A DNA stretch of 64,000 bases from Didymodactylos carnosus. Taxonomy: Eukaryota > Rotifera > Eurotatoria > Philodinida > Philodinidae. Every line of letters begins with the position of its first letter. Position 1 is the first letter of the stretch. Position numbers and translations under genes: made by a program. The DNA lies in contig CAJNOQ010000175.1 in the NCBI GenBank assembly GCA_905250885.1, positions 1 through 64,000 on the forward strand, written 5' to 3'. Under the pieces are notes generated by a model. It ran no database searches. It was given only the letters and a program-made list of their open reading frames with translations, and was not told where the DNA came from. Below are positions 1 to 12,500 of the stretch, piece after piece.

Positions 1-881
1 CCTTTTGTAAATTGATTCTTGCTCCATGAGAAAATGTCGTAAACAGCTCGGAGACGTCTTATTTTCTTCAGAAATGTTTGCTCTACACGACAGGCTCATT
101 TGCAAAGAATTTCTGGATTGAACTCTGGGACTTGGTTTTCTGAGATTTGAGTTTTCCAGAGATCCTGATTTCAGAAGTTTTGATGGAGCCTTTGTATACA
201 CCACCTGAGATCGGAAATTCTTTCAGCTATTCAAATCTTTTTTCAAATTTATTCTAGCTATTATGATCATGCAATAATTGCAGCTAGACGCATTTATGTG
301 TCGCCCGGAGCCAAAGGGTTAATCCATTTATCAGGTAAATTTTTTTTGTCCATGCTCGAACTTCCCACACTTAAAAAAAGTGACTATACAAAGATGAAAG
401 ATCGCAATCAACTTAAGAATATGTGAAAGAATATGTATTTTTTTATTTCTTATAGTTCATGTTTTACTTGTTCATTAAAGTGTGCGGAGTTGCGATCATG
501 TACATTTCAAATTTATGTAATTATGTGCGGAGTTTGGCGTATAGCTAGTCACTTTTTATTAACTGTGTGCGGAGTTGTACCGATTCTTTTCTATCCACTA
601 GATCCATCAGTTAACATGCAATAAACAACAACAAGTTTTTTATCAGTTTTATTCTCTAAAGTGAATTATGTACAAAAAAGTAATGCTTATAAATAACACA
701 GAATTGAACAAATACAACTGCGATAAGGCTGCCAAAAATACACACTTTTCACCACACAATAGGATGACGCATCTTATTCTCTACGATGGGTCTCGGATAG
801 CATACAATGCTAACGAAAAACATACTTCATCCAGTTACTTCAAGTCTCAGAAGTAACACTCACAATTCTTTTTTACTGCTG
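1..881. other. gene-free left flank
   Basis: No convincing gene. Short open frames at 433-624 and 668-856 have no recognisable domain, no splice context and compositions typical of chance frames. The only structure seen is a three-copy short repeat at 481-576, listed separately. The 3' untranslated region of the bHLH gene probably occupies the last part of this stretch. Confidence 0.5.
481..576 (+). repeat. three-copy short tandem repeat
   Basis: The 11-mer TGTGCGGAGTT occurs at 481-491, 524-534 and 566-576, a spacing of 43 and 42 bases. The intervening sequence is AT-rich and poorly conserved, so only the G-rich core is kept. It could be an old minisatellite or a cluster of protein-binding sites; nothing decides between them. 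Confidence 0.6.
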
Positions 882-1765
882 TTAATCATCCAGTAAAGTT
901 TCTAATTTATGAATATAGTCAATCGCTCCCACGACAATATCAATACGAGACATTTTACGTCGTTTTCTTCCATTTTTATGTGGCAATATTTCACGTAAAT
1001 TAGCGTACGCACTGTTCATTGTTTCCATTCGTCTTCGTTCGCGTTGATTCGCTTCTGTTCGTTGATCCTTCGATAATATCCGACGTTTTTTTCGTGATAC
1101 ACGATGTTGAATGCTCTCACTGGAATTAAAAGAATCTCGAGTTTCTTCCTGATCATAACTGAATTCCACATCTTCATTTGAGTCAACAGTTAATGTAGAA
1201 TGCTGTTCCGGAGGATGGGTAAAGATTGTTCGAGCATAATACAACTACAAAAACAAAACGAAAATTATCACAAAACACATTTTGACCGAAGATTCAGTGT
1301 TCGCCTTCAGTCTGAATTTAAGACGTTCTGTTCTGACTTAGTGGTTATCAGAAATGAGAAAACCATTGCATTAGTTCGCTAGTATTCAGCTCCGCATAGA
1401 TATACAAAATATTGTGGTGGCAATTTGGATTAACAGCGATATTCTGTCATTCATAAGGACACAGATTATACCCTAAATGGCGATAAAAACTACGCACGCA
1501 TTCTTACCTCCTTTGAATCTTCCTGTAATTGTTGATTGTTATAAATTGTATTGATTCCATTATATACTGAAAACTGACTTTTGACGACTTTTGAATTATG
1601 TTGTTGTTGTTGTTCTGGTTCAAAACTAATATCATTTCCACTTTCATATCCAGATGAATTCATTGTATTATTCAACGATGAATTAAATGAAAATGAAGGA
1701 TAATGTTGACTGTAATATGGATAAGGCGGACATAACTGCCCGATTGACCATGGAAGGTTACTCAT
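882..1765 (-). CDS. bHLH transcription factor (group A), two exons
   Basis: Two exons on the minus strand: 1765-1508 (86 codons, ATG at 1765) and 1244-882 (120 codons plus stop), joined in phase 0 across a 263-bp intron with GAG|GTAAG donor and TTTTTGTAG acceptor; 206 aa in total. The basic helix-loop-helix domain fills the C-terminal third. The basic region reads EANQRERRRM, helix 1 NSAYANLREILP, and helix 2 begins MSRIDIVVGAIDYIHKLETLL. The E and the R pairs that contact the E-box are present, so DNA binding is expected, probably as a heterodimer with an E-protein. The N-terminal half is Ser/Asn/Gln-rich with a short poly-Q and resembles a low-complexity activation region. Basic region and helix 1 resemble the HAND/PTF1/Twist branch, but the loop (HKNGRKRRK) is unusually basic and helix 2 diverges from the usual LSKIxTL pattern, so I give no symbol. 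The role is inferred to be nuclear and developmental. Confidence 0.85.
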
Positions 1766-1851
1766 AGTGTATCAAAATTTCAAAGGTATTTAGAACATGT
1801 AGTACGAAACGAACAAGTCGACTATAAAGTTTAATACACATTTTGATGATC

Positions 1852-1860
1852 TATATATAC
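1852..1860 (-). promoter_or_regulatory. possible TATA box of the bHLH gene
   Basis: On the minus strand TATATATAG lies about 87 bases upstream of the bHLH start codon. The spacing fits a short 5' leader, but AT-rich DNA produces such strings often, so this is only a candidate. Confidence 0.3.
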
Positions 1861-4022
1861 TATTCAACAGAAATATTTTCCACCAATAAAATGACATGAG
1901 AAATAGTTTTTGAAAAAATATCGATGCTGAAGATGACCAAATTTTACACATTGAATGATTTTTCGTCAATATTAGATTTTAGTTTTCCGTTAGAGAAAAG
2001 TCATCAATTTGACAATTAATTAAAGATAAAAGCTGCTGCTACCAAAAAATATTTTACTTTCTAAATATTACTCATTAAGAATGAGGAAAAAAAATATCAC
2101 ATGAGTTAGATGCGTATTCTGTATTTAGTTCAGTGATAAGTTTTCATTATAAACAAGAGCTATGTCGTCAAGAAACATCTGCTGTATGTGCGTTGTAAGT
2201 GATTATTGACATTTTCCATGCTTATCAACTAAATATTAAAGTTAGTTCCGTATTGAACTGTTGATTACGTACAGTATGACACAATCAGCAGAAAAAATTT
2301 TAAACAGTAACAATAATTTTGCCATAGTAGACTATTTTCGAAATCGTTTGAGAAAAGATAATTCATATAAAAAAAGACAATAAGTATTTTCAATGAATAG
2401 GTTTTGTTCTGAAAGGTTTTTCTATAACTTTTATATAAAAGTAAGTATCGTAATGTGTAGCTATTTGTAAATTATTTTCTAAGTCATATCAGGCTGTATG
2501 ACAGGATATGTTACAGTTCAATATTCTACGTGTTGACTTCTGGTATTCTAGGTCGAATAATCGACTATACAGTTGTGTAGTAAACTGGTCACTACTAATT
2601 AACTTTTGCTCTTAGTAGATGGTTGTTCAATCTCATGAACATCTTGGAATAGACATTGAGTTAACCAGTAGATTACTTTAAATATCTTGTATATTAACTA
2701 AATTGAACTTGTATCGCTCGAATAAAAAATACGAAATTAAAGTATCGACCGAGAAGTTAAATAATCGTATCGCTTTGTTTCGATGCTTACTGTTGGGAGA
2801 GTCCTTCATCTGTTGTCTTGCCCATGCATTGATCTGACAGACAATATTCTTCCCTGGGAATGCGTTCAAATGTGTTTAACTTTGAAATAGTGTGATTAAT
2901 TAAACCGTATTCTAACATCATTGGTTCAATTTCTTCTTGTCGCATGAGCGAGTCAGTTGCTTCACTAGATGAGGGAGAATGAGATATGCGGTACTTTAGA
3001 AGTACTCGGTTGCTATCATTTCTGCTAAATAACAGTGTGAATTTGATTAGTGTCTATAACAGTGTGAGGCTGTTCGCTTAGAAAATTTCGTAAATCTCAA
3101 TGATTTTTTTCATGTCACCGAACCCATATACACGTATATAAGCAATCTCTCTATAACCTTCAATAGGCACCGTTTGAGATAGCAAATGTTCAATTGCAGA
3201 ATAATTCAGCAATAAGCGCAGTGAAGAATATGTGGATAATTAATTTAAGCATCTGTTTCAGCACAATTCTATTTTTCAATTCATTGTCTTCGATATTTTG
3301 ATAGCGCACAATGGCGTTTATGAAGTGAGTAGAAATTATCATATAGCCTTTTGTTTATCTAAATCGAAATTATGATACTGATCTCATCTTCATTTACTTT
3401 ATATAGAATAATATTGTGAGTCAATGAACGTGCAATGCATCCAATAATGCGAATTATCATTGTTTTATAAGTTTTTGTTCAACAAGTTAATATATTTGGA
3501 TTTCCACGTTTATTAATTAAAATTCGCTCCATCATGATTTGTTGTTCTGTTTCTTGTTGCAAATGAGATATACACATTTGAACGTAAATGTGTGTGTGAG
3601 ATGAATACACTTATCGCGGTTCAGATTCCCGTTCATTCACAAGAAATAATGATTTGGGATTATTCAGAATAGTTCGATAAATACTCATAAGACTGTCAGT
3701 TATAAAATAACTTGTTAAAGCTCTATAAATGTCTTTTTAAGTTTTTAGCTTATTTGAAATAAATTAGATTGTAACATTTGATGGTTTTCCGGCACATCAC
3801 CATTTTGTTCATAAAACTTTGTCAAATAAAAATAGATTCTAACTCGTTAATTAACCAAAATTGTCATGGTAGTTATTAGTGAACAAAGATATTTTTCTAT
3901 ATATCATCACTCTCAGTAAAATTCATTAGCGCAAAATATAATAGGAGAACAGTAAATCGAATCCTACTTGACTAGGTCCTGATTTCGGTCAAAAATGAAA
4001 CCAGTCATAATCACATGAATGC
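1861..4022. other. gene-free intergenic DNA
   Basis: AT-rich DNA between the bHLH promoter side and the foldback element. I see no exon-like open frame flanked by splice signals, no RNA gene and no strong repeat. The frame at 2678-2869 on the minus strand has no recognisable content. Confidence 0.5.
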
Positions 4023-4964
4023 CAAAGGCGACTATGATGTTTTGATCACAAAACGGGATATATGTAGGTTTGTAGAGGAAGATTTCCGCTATCTAGTGGT
4101 GTATGTATTATCAAATTCTGTTGCGTACCGTGAGAGAAAATTAAAGGTAACCCCTTTTTTTTTAGACTCTTTTAGAAATTTTTTTTATTTTTGAGTTAAA
4201 TGTTCTGCATTATAGAGTAAAGTGTCCTCTACAAAGTAAGCCGCTTCCAGGTTTCCAAGACCTTCCGTTGAGGAGATACAAATTTTTTAAAGTTTGTTAC
4301 TTTACGCTGAAAAAAACCTACGTTTTTATTGCGAAACGTTTTTCTCTTCCATTCAGTAGCTGATAAACTTTTGAAACAGTCAGGCTTATAAAGTAAAGGT
4401 TTCTCTACAAAATGAGATGTTTCCCAGCTCTCCATTATGTTTTTTGATAGAGTTATAATCATTTTGGACGGTATCTCACAAATGTGACTTTTTCAAAGAC
4501 TTTCAACAAAATGATCATAACTCTATCAGAAAACATGGTGAAAAGTTAGGATACATCTAATTTTGTGGGGAAATCTTTACTCTACCAGACTGACTGTTTC
4601 AAAAGTTTATCAAGTACTGAACGAAAGAGGAAAGAGTTTCGAAAGTAAGAAACTAGGGTTTTTTCAGAATAAAGTAACAAACTTTAAAAAATTTATATCT
4701 CCTCAACGAAAGGTCTTAGAGAGCTGGAAGTGGTCTTGTTTTGTAGAGGACACTTTACTCTATAATGTACAATATTTAACTCAAAAATAAAAAATATTTC
4801 TAAAAAAGTGTAAAAAGAGAGGGGTTAGCTTTAATTTTCTCTCACGGTACGCAACAGAATTTGATAATATATATACCACTAGATAGAGGAAGTCATCCTG
4901 TCATAAACTTACATATATCCCGTTCTGGGGTCAAACATTACCATGAAAGTCATAGTCGCCTTTT
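4023..4964. mobile_element. 940-bp foldback (long inverted repeat) element
   Basis: Two arms of roughly 440-455 bp face each other around a short centre near 4466-4508. The outer ends pair AAAGGCGACTATGA (4024 on) with TCATAGTCGCCTTT (about 4950-4963). Further in, the ACGGGATATATGTA, CGTACCGTGAGAGAAAATTAA and GAGGAGATACAAATTTTTTAAA blocks all recur in inverted order on the right. Arms have drifted, with many single differences and small gaps. Open frames read through the arms (4229-4462 minus, 4563-4790 plus) mirror each other only because the DNA is repeated. No transposase is present, so this is non-autonomous. A target-site duplication was not clear. Part of the left arm (around 4396-4425) shares a roughly 30-bp core with the smaller foldback element at 43666-44059. 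Confidence 0.8.
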
Positions 4965-6822
4965 AGTTATTTTTTTAGGCCTCCATCCTTGTTAAAAGCA
5001 TAGCCCGCCACCTCTAAGTACGGTCACGACCAAAATTTCATGTAATATAAACTATACAAAGTAGAAATCTTTTGTTGTGTTAATAATTAGACCAGTATTC
5101 AAAATATGGACACCTGTTCTTGGTCGCCCGACATATTAGCTCCATTTTAAGAACACCTGAAGATCTCTATGCATCTGAATGGAGAGTTTTGAGAACACAC
5201 ATTGGTCTAGAAGTGAAAGAAGTGTTTCTGAAAAAATCTGTAGTGAACTTTCAGATGTCCGGCTCAGTAAAGCATAATCTGAAGCACAGCATTTACTTGT
5301 ACGAGGAAACATACGTATTATTTTTTAGTAGGAGCTCGTCCCAGTAAAGTCAGGAAAAAATAGCTACATCGTGATAAAAAAGTGCGCCCGAGTGGATGGT
5401 ACATTTTTTTGCGATGAATCGGACACATTGCGTGGCATCTCGAATATGTCGTCTACAAGGACATATCGGATGTGTGCCTAGTACATACATATCAAGTTTA
5501 TTTTACCGTATTTCTGAGTAATTAATTGATCAAAAAAGATGTATTGGATTAAAAAGAGGCTTCAATCAGGCAGTTTCGATCAACGATGCGCATAGACTGC
5601 TTGCAGTCAACTCACTTATTTTTTCCCTAACGTATTTTTTTTAGAATATCTGTATGATAGCACAATAAATATGCGCTCTACAAGAGCAGTATTCGATGTG
5701 TCCTTCTATGAGGCACTTGTTAATACGACACATTTCAGAACATATGCTACTCGCTGTAGTGCGGGACATTTAGAGAAGTGCTCACGCGCGCGACACAATT
5801 CTGTCATGGCATTTCGCATATGTCCTTTAACACGACACAATCTAAAAGCGGCACATTCTATGATATATTTGTTTTTACAGTGTAGTTGAGATAAAGACAT
5901 TTGCATTGATACATGTGTCTGATTCCAGAATGCCGAGTATACGTTCACATAGACGGATTCTTAGATGTTTTCCATATCCATGCGGAAAGACGTATCTCGT
6001 ATTTGTAAGATTTCTACGCTGGCTATGCATGTATGAATAATAAACTGGTTATTCTCTATTATTCCAAATCCTTTCAATCTTTTAAAGCTGATCGTTAATA
6101 AAACTTGATTACTGGTCGGAAAACAGCTTCAAGAACCTAATCAGAACATCTGAAAGTTCTCTTGGAAAACGACAACCTGTCCGCAATGAGGGACAAATAG
6201 TTTCTTAAATCCAGATATGAATCTTCGACTATAGATTATCAAATAAATTAATCAGCTACTTTTGAAGTTGTTGTTTGTTATGTTAAAATATTTTGATCAA
6301 AGACTCACAAGGGAGCATTTTGTAGCAATAATTAACCACTTAATTTAATAACTCATACAGATAAAACTTTATGCTTTATTTTGCAGTTCGATTTATGAAT
6401 TTCATAATTTCTTGTTACATTTTATTGTACACTATTATTTATTTATGCAAAAGAAAACTACATTACACTTATTCAAACGTTACTAGAAGTCAAACATGAT
6501 AATAAACAAATACCAATACGTTCTGATTAACAGAACAACAAGCTCGAATAGAAAAAGTTGATTCGCCGTTGTCTAGAAACTTTCTTGATAATCTTAATTA
6601 TTTGTAGTAGTAGCATCTATAGGTGAAAGTAAATCAGGGATCGGAACAATTAAAAACAAGACAAGATAACACTTAATTGTCCCATCGATCATTTAAATTT
6701 TATAATCTTGGAGAATAAACCTATTTATAAGATACTGTTCAAATTGTATAAACTCTGTCATTAATGAACAGAAAAATAATCGATTAATCGCAATATAGTA
6801 CCTTTCATATGAACACATTTAT
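4965..6822. other. gene-free DNA with degenerate repeats
   Basis: No gene found. Between about 5410 and 5840 a module containing GACACA, GGCAT and ATATGTC recurs in degraded form: for example at 5411-5450 and again at 5797-5835, with partial versions between. The frames at 5120-5347, 5671-5889 and 5706-5948 run across these repeats and show no domain. The remainder, 5950-6822, is AT-rich and featureless and probably includes the 3' untranslated end of the next gene. Confidence 0.45.
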
Positions 6823-9171
6823 TCACAAGATCCATACAAGAAGTTGATCAATCGACGTTCGCGGATGTGATTTTTTTGTTGCTAATTTTGAATAGTTCTG
6901 ATGTTGCGCTTTTCTGCAATAAAATGTTGAATTTTTCTTTTGAACTGCACTAGTAGTTATATTATTTGATGATGATGAACCTAACACGGACATAAATGCT
7001 TTTCGACGACATAATTCACAGGCGATAAATGGACGAGTACGACGTTGTTTTGAATATAATGGCGTTGAACAACGAGGAGTTTGTGTCGGTGACCAACTGG
7101 ATGATAAACGAGCTAAAATTCAGATTGAACAATGTATATTCAGATGTTTCAGAGAGTCTTGCACAATTCATAGTACAAAATTTTAATTTAATTATTCAAA
7201 TAAACAATTAATTGGTAAGACTATAAATTTCGGCATTTAAACAATGATCGATTTTTATAGATATTTCTGTTAATCACACCCAATCTTCTATAAAGGTAGA
7301 TGCTGTTCAATCTTTGCTATATACTGTTAATATTAAAGTGTTAGAAAAGCTGTTCCTTCGCTATACAACTGTTTTATTCATTCTAGACATCTTCTATTTG
7401 TCGCCCGGCGGTCTTATTTGATTTCAATTCTTAAATCGGAAAGTCAACAAGTTGTTCAACAACCACTTTTCTGCTATATGTTCTCGTTTGTCTTTTTTTC
7501 TGTAAAACTATTAAAAATAATCGATCGATAGCGCGACGAAAGATGTACGGTCTATATTATTTAAAGAGTTTATAATCTTAGAACAAACTCTTATATGAAA
7601 ATTAATTTTCATGTCAGCAATCAACTCTCAAAGGTTCAAGTGTAGTTAAAATAATAATAATAATAGAAGATAAAAAAGGTTTGTTGAGTAGAAAAAAAAG
7701 TTATGTCTCGTCGGTTAAACATCAAAGAAAGAACAACTATATCATTTTATCACAAATGACTTTTATTGAGGATAAACTCTCATAGTAAACATCATTTTTG
7801 ACAATTTAAGTCTCAACTTAAACATCACTTGACATTTTTACTTTTGAGTCAGTGGCGGCAAATTCAATTCCAAAACTACAAGAACTTATACTTTTGAAAA
7901 TTTTTTACTGATAGAAAGATGTTTCCTAAATGATTTCAAAAACTTTGGATGTAACGCTTCCATTGCTGATACGATTCACCTCTCGTATTTCCAGTGATCG
8001 AAAAGGTAAAAAGGGTAAACAACTGCATTACAGGAATAGCATTTGGATTCTCTGAAAACAACGGTACTTATGCAACTCATTGAAGTACTGGATGTGACGC
8101 GAAATCCGAGTTCATTTCTAATAGAACCTGTCGAGAGAAGTGTTAAAGCGGTTTGTTCTATAGCCTTATAAAAAAATAGCAGCTACTTCTTTATGTTATG
8201 AGTGTTAGAAACCTCTTAAAAGTTCTCGACTTTTAATTCGATCAAGACAAACAAGCATTTTTTGTCGCTTAAGTGAAAAATGGTCACTATGAAGTGGTTC
8301 TAGCAGCTTTTTCAAACTTGTGTTTATTGATCAACGTAGCTGTTCAATGACGAAGGATATCCTGTCGCTTGTTTTTAACTTTATTTATATTCATTTAACA
8401 TAAAACTGTGAATTTAGCTCATCCTAAGTTAATATATTCAAAAATAGAGAAGAAATGTGATTAAGATAGAGAAGTGAAGAAGATGGGACAACTAAAAAGT
8501 GGCAACTGTATAAAATTATTTTTCGTCTGTTCAAAAAGAAGTGTTTCATAATCAATTAGATACCAAATATGAAATTTATTCAGTAGAGTGAGCGTAACAA
8601 TCAAACAGAGTGATGAAAAAACAAAATCAGAAACCATCATAAATTTTTACACTTGAATTTAAAACTGTCACTTTGGATCCGAAAACATGTTTAGATGCTC
8701 ACAACGCGACATGACTTCGACATTGTAGATTAACTACGCTAATTAGTAAAATAAAACATTTGTGTGTTTTTCAACCTCCGAAAATATTCTATTTTTAGCG
8801 TAGACAAAACATACCATAACGGAGGAATAAAAATGAATATTAAGAATTTTGGTTGAGTTTTGAAAAAAATAGAGAATTGTCTTACCTGCTTTTCCACGGG
8901 ATAATTCATTAATATTTTGTGCAATAACTTTAGAGGTTGATTTTGGTGTGGATGATCTGAGAAATAAGTTATTTGTTGTTGACGGTTGTTGTTCTTGTCT
9001 AACAGATATTGATGTGCTTTTCGTGACATATTGTCGACGAGATGATGATTGAAGTTTTCTATTAACTGAAGTTAATTGTTGCTGTTGCAATGATAAACTT
9101 TCATTGTTGATATTTCGATTTGATGAATACAATATCGATGTTAGTTCAATTGAAGTGGTTCCCAAATTCAT
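6823..9171 (-). CDS. unknown protein, two exons
   Basis: Exon 1 is 9171-8886 (95 codons plus one base), ending in GCAG|GTAAG. Exon 2 is 7112-6823, preceded by TTTTAG, and supplies the two bases that complete the split Ala codon, then stays open for 95 codons to TGA; 191 aa in total. Exon 2 has no upstream ATG in frame, so it is easily missed. The protein begins MNLGTTSIELTS, is rich in Ser, Gln and Thr, and carries a short basic stretch followed by a paired-cysteine motif CELCRRKAF in exon 2. One CxxC alone is not enough to call a zinc finger. No signal peptide or membrane segment. I recognise no family; it may be lineage-specific. Evidence for coding is the exact phase match, good splice sites and codon-like composition of exon 2. 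An intermediate exon inside the 1773-bp intron cannot be excluded. Confidence 0.65.
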
Positions 9172-9517
9172 GAAGATGCGTTCGTTTTATTTCTATTCTA
9201 AAAGAGAAAACAGAAATAATGACTAAAAATGAGTCGGCGGCACTATTCTCCTTGACGTAATATGTGTCAACCATTTATACTGATTAATAAACCGCGAACT
9301 GTTGAATAATTGTCTTAACACTTGTGTGTAGTTCCACTCAATTAATATGCAACAAATGATGTTCATTCAATACGTAACCAAAGTGGAAATAGTTTCATAA
9401 TTATGTGAAAATAGACAAACCATTGTCCGAACTCTTAATCTCTTGGTGAAAAGACAGTAGGCGAAAAACTGAACTTAAATTGACGAGATATATGTAAATT
9501 TGTGAAATAGTGTTTAC

Positions 9518-9578
9518 CTTGAATCAAAACTAAAATGATGTTGACGATAAAGAAAAGTGTCAGATACTCCAAAAACAT
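9518..9578 (-). other. possible upstream leader exon or short upstream frame
   Basis: On the minus strand an ATG at 9578 opens MFLEYLTLFFIVNIILVLIQ, a hydrophobic stretch like a signal peptide, ending at a CAAG|GTAAAC donor. The next acceptor (TCTCTTTTAG, about 9196) leads into the exon that starts the 191-aa gene, but the frame stops there, so if spliced it would be a 21-residue upstream frame in the 5' leader rather than an N-terminal extension. It could equally be a first exon of another small gene. Weak. Confidence 0.25.
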
Positions 9579-12500
9579 TTTTTTAAGAAGATGAAACGAT
9601 ATGTCATTAGTCATGACATCTCTCTTTTAACTATAAAATACTCATAGGTGAAATATTTTAATTAACTCTTAATAGAGTCACCGAAAATGAGGTGCTTCGA
9701 TTATAACGCATTTCTTAAACACTGGAACAGAGATTGATACAAGACGGAGAAAAAAAAAGCGGTAGATTGAATAAAAAGATATAAAATGCGTGAAAGTGTT
9801 TTTATACTCAAAAATAAAGATAAATAATCTCAACTCTAGCGAATATAGTTATAAACTAATTGTTTTAAATTTATGTGATGACTTCCGACATTTTCTTACT
9901 CACAATTGTTTCTCGATGATTCGATCTATTCTGAAAAAAGCTCGAAGCACTTTAATAAAAACAGAAAAAAGGGTATAGTAACGAGAAAAGAAATTTTTGT
10001 ACAATCTTGCTTCTGCTTCTTCATTCTACCAGGAGTATGGGATCCTGAGGGTGACTCCCATCCAATAAATTAAAAGTATCTGTTTGTCTTGGCTCAGCGG
10101 ACGAGAAAACAAACGACTTTTAAACTATCTCTGCGACGGTTTTTAGTATTGACTAACTTCCATTCAAAAATCTGAAGTTCACATCATTCTTGTATTCTAC
10201 CACAATCCATCAATTCTTTCCGCTACGTTGCAAATAATTCATCTCGCTTAACCACTCAGTCTCAAAAAATCAAACATACTTACATTCAGTTTTAATTGAA
10301 AAATCTATATTAAAAAAGTCTTTTGAATATTATCTTTCGTATCTGCCAATTGACAATATATTTTCTCTCACATATCTTCTTCTTTAGAAAAAGAATAGAA
10401 AAGAATAGTTAACATCGATTGGTCGCTACACAAAGTGACTTTTGTTTTATTGGCTAAAATAAAATTGTTACAAAACTAAAGAAGGAAAGGTAAGAAAGTC
10501 AACTCTATATACATTTTAGAGCAAATACAAATAATTTAATATTGAAAGAGTGGCAAAAATCATTTTTTTTGTGTTGTCTAATTGTCAAGTCAAGTTGTTA
10601 AAAAAGAATAGCTGAAAAGTGAGAGTTTGACACACTCCTGACATGATGATTTCCGTTATGAAGAGAACTTGACCACGAAAATAACTTTCAAGTTGATGCT
10701 ATTTCTACAATTCATTCAGTAATAAGAAGAGTTTGAAAAACAAAGAAACGTTACGGGAAAGCTTTAAACTAAACAACTTCTGAAACAAAAAGGAAGTTAA
10801 CATTTTTCTCATTCATTATGACTGCAATCAGTGGTGGATGCAGAATTATTCTTTAATATGTGCAGTGTAGGATAAAAGCGCGAGATACGTGCAGTCGTCA
10901 TAGAAACAAATTATTCTAAGAAAGTTCTGCTGAGAGAAAACAGTTTTTCGGTTAAAAGATGCGAGAGTCTGCTCGTACCACTCGTGGGCTGGATCCACAA
11001 CTGACTGTGATAATAATGATTTTTAAAAAACTTAAAATCTCATCATGTTAAACAGTTATAAAGACGCTTTCTTCTGGTTTTTATGAATGAAAGCTTATCG
11101 ATAATTCGACAAACAAGTGCAGAAACGAAAAGAACCAGAGATCTGTCGTCTGACTAGAAACAGTTCCATGAGATCAGGGCTTCAAAATAACCTTAACTAA
11201 CTGTTCAGTTATTCGTTGAACTCTAAACCGGAAATAAATGTTGACTTATAGAATTAATTAGTTCCATTGACTTTGCCCATCAAAACATACTTATCGTTTA
11301 TCGAAAAAATGAACAAAAATTTGTTATCAATCTGTCGCTTAATCGATTGTGCTATTACAATCAATACATTTGTGTTCATTTTTTTGCTAATAATCAAAAT
11401 AGTTGATTGCAGAGAGAAAGAGACATAAGTTCGAAAAATAAGCTGTGACTGTCAATTGATGATATAGACTCACCTAAAATTTTTAATGCAATATTCGAAA
11501 AAACAGACACAAGAACAGAACAAACAACAAAGTAAAGAATAATAGAGGATACTCGTTCTATTGGTTCATTTATTTTCCATAGTTGTGAACATCCTGATGA
11601 TGATCGAAAGTAGTACTGCGAGTAAATGAGGTTCATTGCCATTGAGGCGAAAATAAATTTTTTCATAGTTTATAAAATTTTAAATTTGATTTATAATGGA
11701 TATTAAAAAACAACACTGAGAATATCAACGTATATATTTCATAGGTGAAAAATTATTAGAACATTCAGTAAAGGTTAATGTACTCTTCCCTACAGTGATT
11801 TTTCAACTATTTGTGAAAGACAACAATCAAACAATATTTCATATTTCAACAACAATATTTCATGGAGTCCAAGACAAAACAGACAACTTTTATAACAACC
11901 CTCACAGGATCTCAGCTAGTATATCTTAGATCCTGTAAGAGTGTTATTCATCTTTCTAGAAAAAATCTTTCAGTAATACAGATAATTAAAGTGTTATTCA
12001 TAAATGATAACATGTGCTGATAAGGTTTGGTAATGTTCTTAAAAAAGGAAACAAACAAGCATCGATTTAGATCATGTCGGCTATAAAAACAAAAATATAC
12101 ACTATTTTTCAACGATACGCACTTCTTCTAAAGAAGAAAAAAGTAGCGGTATGTTTATGTTTGTTTTCTTAAGAAATGATATATATTTACGTAAATTAGA
12201 AAAAGATTTCGGACTTTTATTGAACTTTGTTCTATCAATATACACTCACAGCAAGTAAACATAAGAACAAGTCATTTCAAGTTAAAATTGAACTTCAGAT
12301 AATACTTAAAATCACATTCTTATTACAAAACAATTTAATAAGCGGATACTTATAAATCCTACTGTAAACAGATTTTTGAGCCTTCTATTTTTTATAATTC
12401 TGTACTGCGATGGAAAAAAAAGTTATAAAAACCAATGCTTGTTAGAAACTGCAAAATTTAAGACGATTCTATACAAGCCTTCTACTGCCTCTAGTTTTAC

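Noticed and set aside
3612-3640. GGTTCAGATTCCC resembling a tRNA B box
   Set aside because: The T-loop positions do not fit and no cloverleaf or A box is present upstream.
4229-4790. Two similar short proteins on opposite strands (4229-4462 minus, 4563-4790 plus)
   Set aside because: They are alike only because they are read from the two arms of the foldback element.
5671-5948. Overlapping frames on both strands with several Cys/His
   Set aside because: They run through a degenerate DNA repeat and do not form a spaced zinc-binding pattern.
7029-7211. 60-codon plus-strand frame
   Set aside because: Antisense shadow of exon 2 of the 6823-9171 gene.
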